A DNA stretch of 64,000 bases, taken from contig NC_089867.1 in NCBI RefSeq assembly GCF_036373705.1, positions 17,845,666-17,909,665 of the forward strand, in the 5' to 3' direction. A program made the translations under genes and the position numbers. This DNA comes from Amia ocellicauda (taxonomy: Eukaryota > Chordata > Actinopteri > Amiiformes > Amiidae). The notes beneath the pieces are model-generated. The model made no database searches. It saw only the letters and a program-made list of their open reading frames with translations, and was not told the DNA's origin. Shown here in pieces: positions 59,801 through 64,000 of this stretch. Every line of letters begins with the position of its first letter. Position 1 is the first letter of the stretch.

Positions 59801-61959
59801 CACCTGCAAGAGCACAAAAAGAAAGCAGGCGTATCTTGTGCCCAAGAGTAATATCTTGGTAGCGCAATGTGCAATGTGCAGTACCAAGATCAGCAGTCGT
59901 ATTAATTCTGCATGTGCGCAATGGCCTCAGGGATTCCTGGGGTCGCTGAGCCGCTGTTCTTCACAATGAAGGTATGCCAGCACGCTTACGTCTCGCTGTC
60001 TACAACACAATTCTCCAACCAGCAGACTGAAAAACAGCTGCAGATGATCCTTCTCAGATGCAGCAGCACAAAAGCAGCTGTTGAGAAAGAGACTGCATGT
60101 GTCACTGACAAATAGTCAACATGTTTACAGAATGATTTCCAACAAAAAGATAACTGTCCCCCAGTCACATCCTAGCTTGATCCTTTGATTCCCTGATTTT
60201 GAGCCTCATGCAAATCCACAGTATAGAGCTTTTGTAACTTTGCAAGACAGTATACTAAAATAGTGCTGCTCTAGTGCATAGCAGTACCAGCCACCAGAGG
60301 AAATCTGTTTCACAAAATAATTTTCCTTTTTGCGCTTTTCCTTTTTCTCTCTCTTTTCAGCGCAGCCACATCAATCTACGGTGAAATAACGTTACGTGAA
60401 CCATAAATATTCCAAAGTCATCAAACCTTGAAAATAATGGTGCTGCCCTCTCCAGTGATGCCCTGTTCCTCTCCAGCTGCCTTCATTGAAAAAGGCATAA
60501 TTCTCCAATGGATTTATTCTGATGAAAATATATCTGTTGTTGTTTTTCTGAGCTTGTGCAACAGCTGTAGATGTTGATTTGTGTTAGTGCCTCTACAGCA
60601 TTGATCGTTTGTGTAATAAAATATGGCATGCTAATGAAGAGCTCCCACATGGGGCTCCTCGAAAACCACATGAGTAGTTTTGATAAGAGAGCAATAATAT
60701 GCAATGTAAAATGTATCTCCTGGGTTCTGTGCTTCCTGCTATACTTCATGCAATTAGTAAATGTATTTTATCTGCTGCGTATAATAGGCTATTGTGCAAT
60801 GAACAACACTGAACCAGAAACAAGACATGTACCATGGCTTGAACTTGTGTTTCATATAATACTCTTACATAAACCATAAAATGAACTTGTAACTAACAAC
60901 CTACTGTCTTGTCACAACCTGTCTCCGCCGTTTGGAGTTTTATAAATTTGCATTCACAGATGTTTTCCTAAACCATTATTTTGACCTGCAATTTCTTCAA
61001 AAATAATAACAGGGCCAGGGGACAGTGCAAACAAATTAATATTCAGACCCACCACAAAGACGCACAAAATACACAAAATGTGGTGCATCAGCTTGCTATT
61101 TAAGGAATGGTACAGTAGATTTGCAGTACTGTGTTTCTGGGAAGCTGGCTGATGGACATAACAGGTATAGTGAGATCATACAGGGTCCTGTCAGTCTGAC
61201 ACAGCACTCTTTTAAAGCCGTATATGTGCTACAATAATACAAGATGCTTTACATAATTGAGAACACAGAGAACAGCTTGTATAGAGACATTCCTAATGGG
61301 AGATGAGGCTTTACTTGGCTTCACAAGAGTTAACAGTCGGTAGCGGCTTCTTGGGTAATTCTGCTGCTCTCAGGAGGCAGGAAAGGGCTTTTCTCATTCG
61401 TGGGCGGCTGCATTAGGACTGGAGTGCTGTTCCACCTGTGAGTTAACTGACCCGAATGCTGCTGATTGCTTTGGAAAGAGCTCACGCCATCTCTTAAAAG
61501 ACCATTCTTTGCTCTTTCTCACTCTGTTGCCATCTCAGGTTTTGTCTCTGCGGAGGGTGCTTGACTCCTAATGCTCAAGTGGAAAACAAGTGTTCCGACT
61601 TATGCATTGTATGGACCGTAACTGCTGGCTATTTTTAGTTTCCTGCTGCATGTTGCACCACATGCACACTGCACCAAATATACTGAAATTACCAAATGTG
61701 TTGAGCCAATGCACAGCCATACATGGGCGCACTGTATTTCATAGAGTGTGAAGCTCCACTCTTGGCAGAATCTCAGAATCTTCTAGTACATCCAGAGAAG
61801 CTGCGTCTCTGTAGTCTCTCCTGTTCATCCCAGAGGCGTTCTAGGCTGGGATGGATTACATGACTCGAGATGGGCCATGAAATATTTTCAGGGCTGGTAT
61901 TCGTGATGTACTGTATACCTCTCTCAGCTTTTGATACGGTGTGTTTTCAAGTTGGTATA
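55141..61959. other. Long intergenic stretch, mostly unique-looking
   Basis: No splice-linked coding exons, RNA genes or clear transposons recognised. (AT)n at about 56,848-56,883. A GT-rich run is at 57,385-57,440. 58,780-59,000 and 60,480-60,750 are AT-balanced, non-repetitive blocks with several homeodomain-like TAAT words and could be conserved noncoding elements, which cannot be judged without alignment. Confidence 0.35.
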
Positions 61960-62249
61960 TACAGTTAGGTCCATAAATATTTGGACAGTGACACAATTGT
62001 CATAATTTCGGCTCTGTACACCACCACAATTAATTTGAAAGGAAACAATCAAGATGTGCTTTAAGTGCTTTAATTTGAGGGTAATTACATCCAAATTGGG
62101 TGAACAGTGTAGGAATTAAACTCATTTGTATATGTGGTCCCCCCAATTTTAGGGGCTTGATTGTTTCATTTCAAATCCTTTGTGGTGGCATACAGAGCCA
62201 AAATTTTGACAATTGTGTCACTGTCCAAATATTTATGGACCTACCTGTA
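61960..62249. mobile_element. Palindromic Tc1-type MITE
   Basis: 290 bp. The left arm tacagttaggtccataaata / tttggacagtgacacaattg pairs with the right arm caattgtgtcactgtccaaa / tatttatggacctacctgta. The inner arms also pair ('ggctctgtacaccacca' with 'tggtggcatacagagcc'). It is flanked by TA-rich sequence and has no coding capacity. A very common fish repeat type that folds into a near-perfect hairpin. Confidence 0.88.
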
Positions 62250-62987
62250 CATGCCTAACCACCATAACATCCCTTCAGTGTTGGCAGTACACTGTTGTAC
62301 AAAGATCTTAACTATTGGCAGCCATTCTCCCCAAAACCAGCAATTAGCACAACCTCTTGAGGGAGACTACTTAATATAAATGAGTAATACATATACCAGG
62401 AAATAAGGTTACATGAGCTGGAGTCTGTCAGCATTCATTAAAACCAGAGAACCCGTACAGATAAATCATCATCATCATCATCAGTTCAATTTAAAGCGGT
62501 TAGTGTATCATTTTAAGAGGCATGCCCACCTGAAGCCTAAGCTTACAAACAACCTATTATACTTTAAACTGTCTGAATACAATGCTAATCTACTTTTGTT
62601 TTACAAATATCACGGTTAGTAATATCTCTAATAGACATTTCGTCAACTAACTAGCCTAGTCGCCGTGTTAAAAAGCCAAGTAATGTTAAGCACCAGGGCA
62701 GGTGAAGCGGCACCTAGTGGCCGCTCTACCTCCATTACATGTACTGTAGTGCACACGCACAATCGTCTGGAGAATATACCCTCCGGAGAGATTTTTGCCC
62801 AGCAACAAATTGAGAGCAGTTCAAAAACAGACAGAGATCAAAGCAGTTCTGAAAAGAACCGGAGGCACAAGGAAACCCTCTTTAACACTGTTCGCAGAAA
62901 GACTAGTACAATCAGCTGTTTTATGTCCCTCAAGTGACTAAAATTAAGTTATACTGCCCCCATTTTGCGAATATCAATTGACCTTTG

Positions 62988-63021
<34 letters not shown>

Positions 63022-63277
63022 AGCAATTATTATTTTAATTTCCAAGCAGAGAATAATGCATTGGACTGTTAGCTACTGCCAACTACAAGATTATGCCATA
63101 CCGTTTCAATTGCGTGCATTTGAAATGGATTAGTACAAGAAACAGAAAGAAAAGAAAGGGAAAAAGATACATAAAAACAAACATACATATTTCAATCAAT
63201 TACAATATATATACACACACACACATGTATGTGTATGTGTATATGTGTATGTGTGTATGTGTATGTGTATGTGTATG

Positions 63278-63308
<31 letters not shown>

Positions 63309-63379
63309 CTGGTCATTGTCGAGGCAGTGGAGTGGGGTAAATGAGCCCGGGTTCTTGTTTAATTAACTACATCTTTAAT
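62250..63379. repeat. Intergenic with microsatellites
   Basis: (CAT)n at about 62,467-62,482, (GAT)n at about 62,988-63,021 and a (TG/TATG)n tract at about 63,204-63,308. A 90-codon open frame at 62,665-62,937 has no family signature and poor context. No gene recognised. Confidence 0.5.
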
Positions 63380-63659
63380 AGCGCTGACGCCCAGTGCAGT
63401 ATGCTAATGAGCTGGCGGGGAGGCGCGGGCCGGCAGCTGCGAGCTATTTGTACCATGTGACCCGAGTGAGCGCCTGCTGTGTCTCTCTCTCCTCTCGCAG
63501 TAGCAGCCATCATTTCCCTCAATACAAACCCATCCCGACACAAACAAGACGAGGGAGAGGGGGATAAAAGGAATAGACATGGACTAGTACGGGAATGACA
63601 AAAAGGGGTGCTCCTTTTTGTTCCTCTTCCGTCTTGACTGCGCCGCTGTGTGTTGGCAG
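63380..63659 (+). promoter_or_regulatory. CpG-rich promoter and candidate first exon of the next gene (possibly SPSB1)
   Basis: GC-rich, with several CpGs ('ggcggggaggcgcgggccgg', 'gcagctgcgag'). Purine/pyrimidine-mixed untranslated-looking sequence follows, then a donor TTGGCAG|gtacag at 63,660. No long coding frame, so it would be a 5' untranslated exon. In human, SPSB1 lies beside H6PD, which makes it the leading candidate. The downstream coding exons are outside the window. Confidence 0.4.
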
Positions 63660-64000
63660 GTACAGTACTCTCGTTGTTCGGAGCGGCTCGGTTTGCGTTT
63701 TAATTTACGATCACGACTCTACACGAAAGCAAGTCCTCTTGAAACTAAGGGTACTTTGAGGAACATGGGTGGAATATAACTGTTTTTCCTCATTAAAACG
63801 GGAGAAATGCTACATTGAAATGCCCGTTTAACAACTTTTCCCCCCCACTTCTGTTTTCGCACTCGAGAGACGGGAGCACCCTAATGTAAATAATATATTG
63901 CGACTTGACTTCCTGTTTTACATTTTAGTGCCGCTGTTGCAACGATTAATAATGCAAAACAACGTTTATATAGCTTTGTAGGACTGTTGAGAATGAATGC
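63660..64000. other. Presumed start of the first intron of the next gene
   Basis: CpG-containing sequence without a coding frame. Consistent with the 5' intron of a CpG-island gene, but nothing specific is seen. Confidence 0.3.

Noticed and set aside
62665..62937. 90-codon open frame on the + strand
   Set aside because: No signature, no splice context, next to microsatellites.

Overview
This window is vertebrate nuclear DNA, most likely from a ray-finned fish. Genes are split by GT-AG introns. Single-copy coding sequence is sparse. Much of the rest is transposon sequence of types common in fish: Tc1/mariner, hAT, an L2-like LINE, a tRNA-derived SINE, LTR fragments, and many (ATT)n and (GT)n microsatellites. 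The species cannot be fixed from sequence alone. I see no bacterial genes, CRISPR arrays, true tRNA genes or rRNA genes.

Left part (1-38,200): a tandem family of glycine N-acyltransferase-like genes (GLYAT/GLYATL3 family), all on the + strand, buried in transposons. Copy 1 (6,747-8,653) and copy 3 (33,601-38,086) each have five exons that join into an open frame of 282 and 286 codons. Copy 2 (20,680-25,816) is a pseudogene: it lacks exon 1, exon 2 has a 10-bp deletion, exon 4 has lost both splice sites, exon 5 is truncated, and transposons fill its last intron. Copies 1 and 3 are nearly identical in exon 2, but diverge abruptly about 45 codons before their ends. Around them lie a 3' end of a Gypsy-type LTR element (1-832), three nearly identical DD36E Tc1-like elements (one with an intact transposase, 17,991-19,215), a 3.7-kb L2-like LINE inserted inside an older Tc1 element, a 3.5-kb element with long inverted ends and a BED-finger-like remnant, a 1.25-kb hAT-like element, and a 180-bp tandem repeat that keeps an open frame.

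Middle part (38,780-53,250): the gene H6PD, for the ER-lumenal hexose-6-phosphate dehydrogenase / 6-phosphogluconolactonase. Four coding exons (43,790-44,449; 44,677-44,794; 47,971-48,240; 50,299-51,641) join into 796 codons, with a signal peptide and both catalytic domains. A likely noncoding first exon and promoter lie at 38,780-38,913. A 1.0-kb non-autonomous hAT element sits in one intron.

Right part (53,250-64,000): mostly unique intergenic DNA with one LINE remnant, one palindromic Tc1-type MITE and microsatellites. A CpG-rich segment ending in a splice-donor-like site (63,380-63,659) may be the first exon of the next gene. SPSB1 neighbours H6PD in other vertebrates, so it is the leading guess.

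Functionally, the left part encodes probable mitochondrial acyl-CoA conjugation enzymes and the middle part an ER NADPH-generating enzyme. Nothing suggests that they work together.
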